From Micavibrio sp. (GTDB lineage Bacteria; Pseudomonadota; Alphaproteobacteria; Micavibrionales; Micavibrionaceae): a stretch of 5,583 nucleotides of DNA. The stretch is taken from NCBI GenBank assembly GCA_027066695.1, contig JAMONE010000238.1, forward strand, positions 1-5,583, read 5' to 3'. The position numbers and the translations under genes were made by a program. The notes beneath the pieces are model-generated. The model did not search any database. It saw only the letters and a list, made by a program, of their open reading frames with translations, and had not been told where the DNA came from. Shown one piece after another: positions 5,503 to 5,583 of this stretch (its first letter is position 1; each line of letters opens with the position of its first letter).

Positions 5503-5583
5503 CTATTTATCAGGATACCAAATATCGGAGACAATGCGTTTTCCGCCAACTCGTTTGAGCTGAATCACTACATCTACGATAGA
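5503..5583 (-). CDS. virB11: C-terminal end of a VirB11/TrbB-type secretion ATPase (cut by right edge)
   Basis: Only the last 26 codons and the TAG stop (5505-5503) are in the window; the rest lies to the right. The visible peptide has a core of VDVVIQLKRVGGKRIVSDIW and ends in YPDK. It matches the closing strand pair of VirB11-class traffic ATPases, where a hydrophobic VDVVVQ-type strand is followed by a glycine turn, an arginine and a V..I.W/Y ending. VirB11 is a cytoplasmic hexamer that energises pilus assembly and transfer. The tail alone cannot separate VirB11 from TrbB or even a pilus-type relative, but the downstream VirD4-family gene makes VirB11 the best reading. Spacing of 32 nt to the next gene on the same strand supports one operon. 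Confidence 0.68.
   Translation of the reverse strand, partial: SIVDVVIQLKRVGGKRIVSDIWYPDK

Noticed and set aside
1..5583. CRISPR array, rRNA or insertion sequence
   Set aside because: No regularly spaced repeats, no rRNA-like sequence, and no transposase frame or terminal inverted repeats were seen.

Overview
The window looks like part of an integrated conjugative element or plasmid, in two convergent halves that meet near 2964-3095. The tra half (minus strand) has a VirB11-like ATPase C-terminus, a full VirD4/TraG coupling protein and the dense packing of Gram-negative type IV secretion (T4SS) operons. VirB11 next to VirD4 is an order well known in Alphaproteobacteria. I read the host as a Gram-negative proteobacterium of low to moderate GC, possibly an alphaproteobacterium, but nothing here fixes the taxon.

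Plus strand, left to right. 1-861 is an M48 zinc metallopeptidase cut by the left edge. 935-1560 is a complete vapBC-type toxin-antitoxin pair with a strong ribosome-binding site and a 14-bp palindrome that is a candidate operator. 1561-1834 is non-coding and holds a possible terminator and a possible sigma70-like promoter. 1835-2963 is a strikingly AT-rich cargo of unrecognised genes. A 60-codon ORF and a 193-codon ORF lie in the same frame, separated by one TAA, followed by an overlapping small protein with two membrane segments.

Minus strand, in transcription order from the right edge. 5583-5503 is the tail of the VirB11-like ATPase. 5470-4895 is a membrane-anchored Mrr-like nuclease-fold protein. 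4907-3096 is the VirD4/TraG coupling ATPase. The gaps are 32 nt and then an overlap with a TAATG junction, so the three are probably co-transcribed. VirB11 and VirD4 would power substrate transfer, and the nuclease-fold protein may act at the same membrane site.

The best candidates for undescribed biology are the AT-rich 1835-2963 cassette (possible exclusion, defence or effector cargo, function unknown) and the membrane-tethered Mrr-like protein built into the T4SS operon. All functional statements are from reading motifs; no database search was possible.
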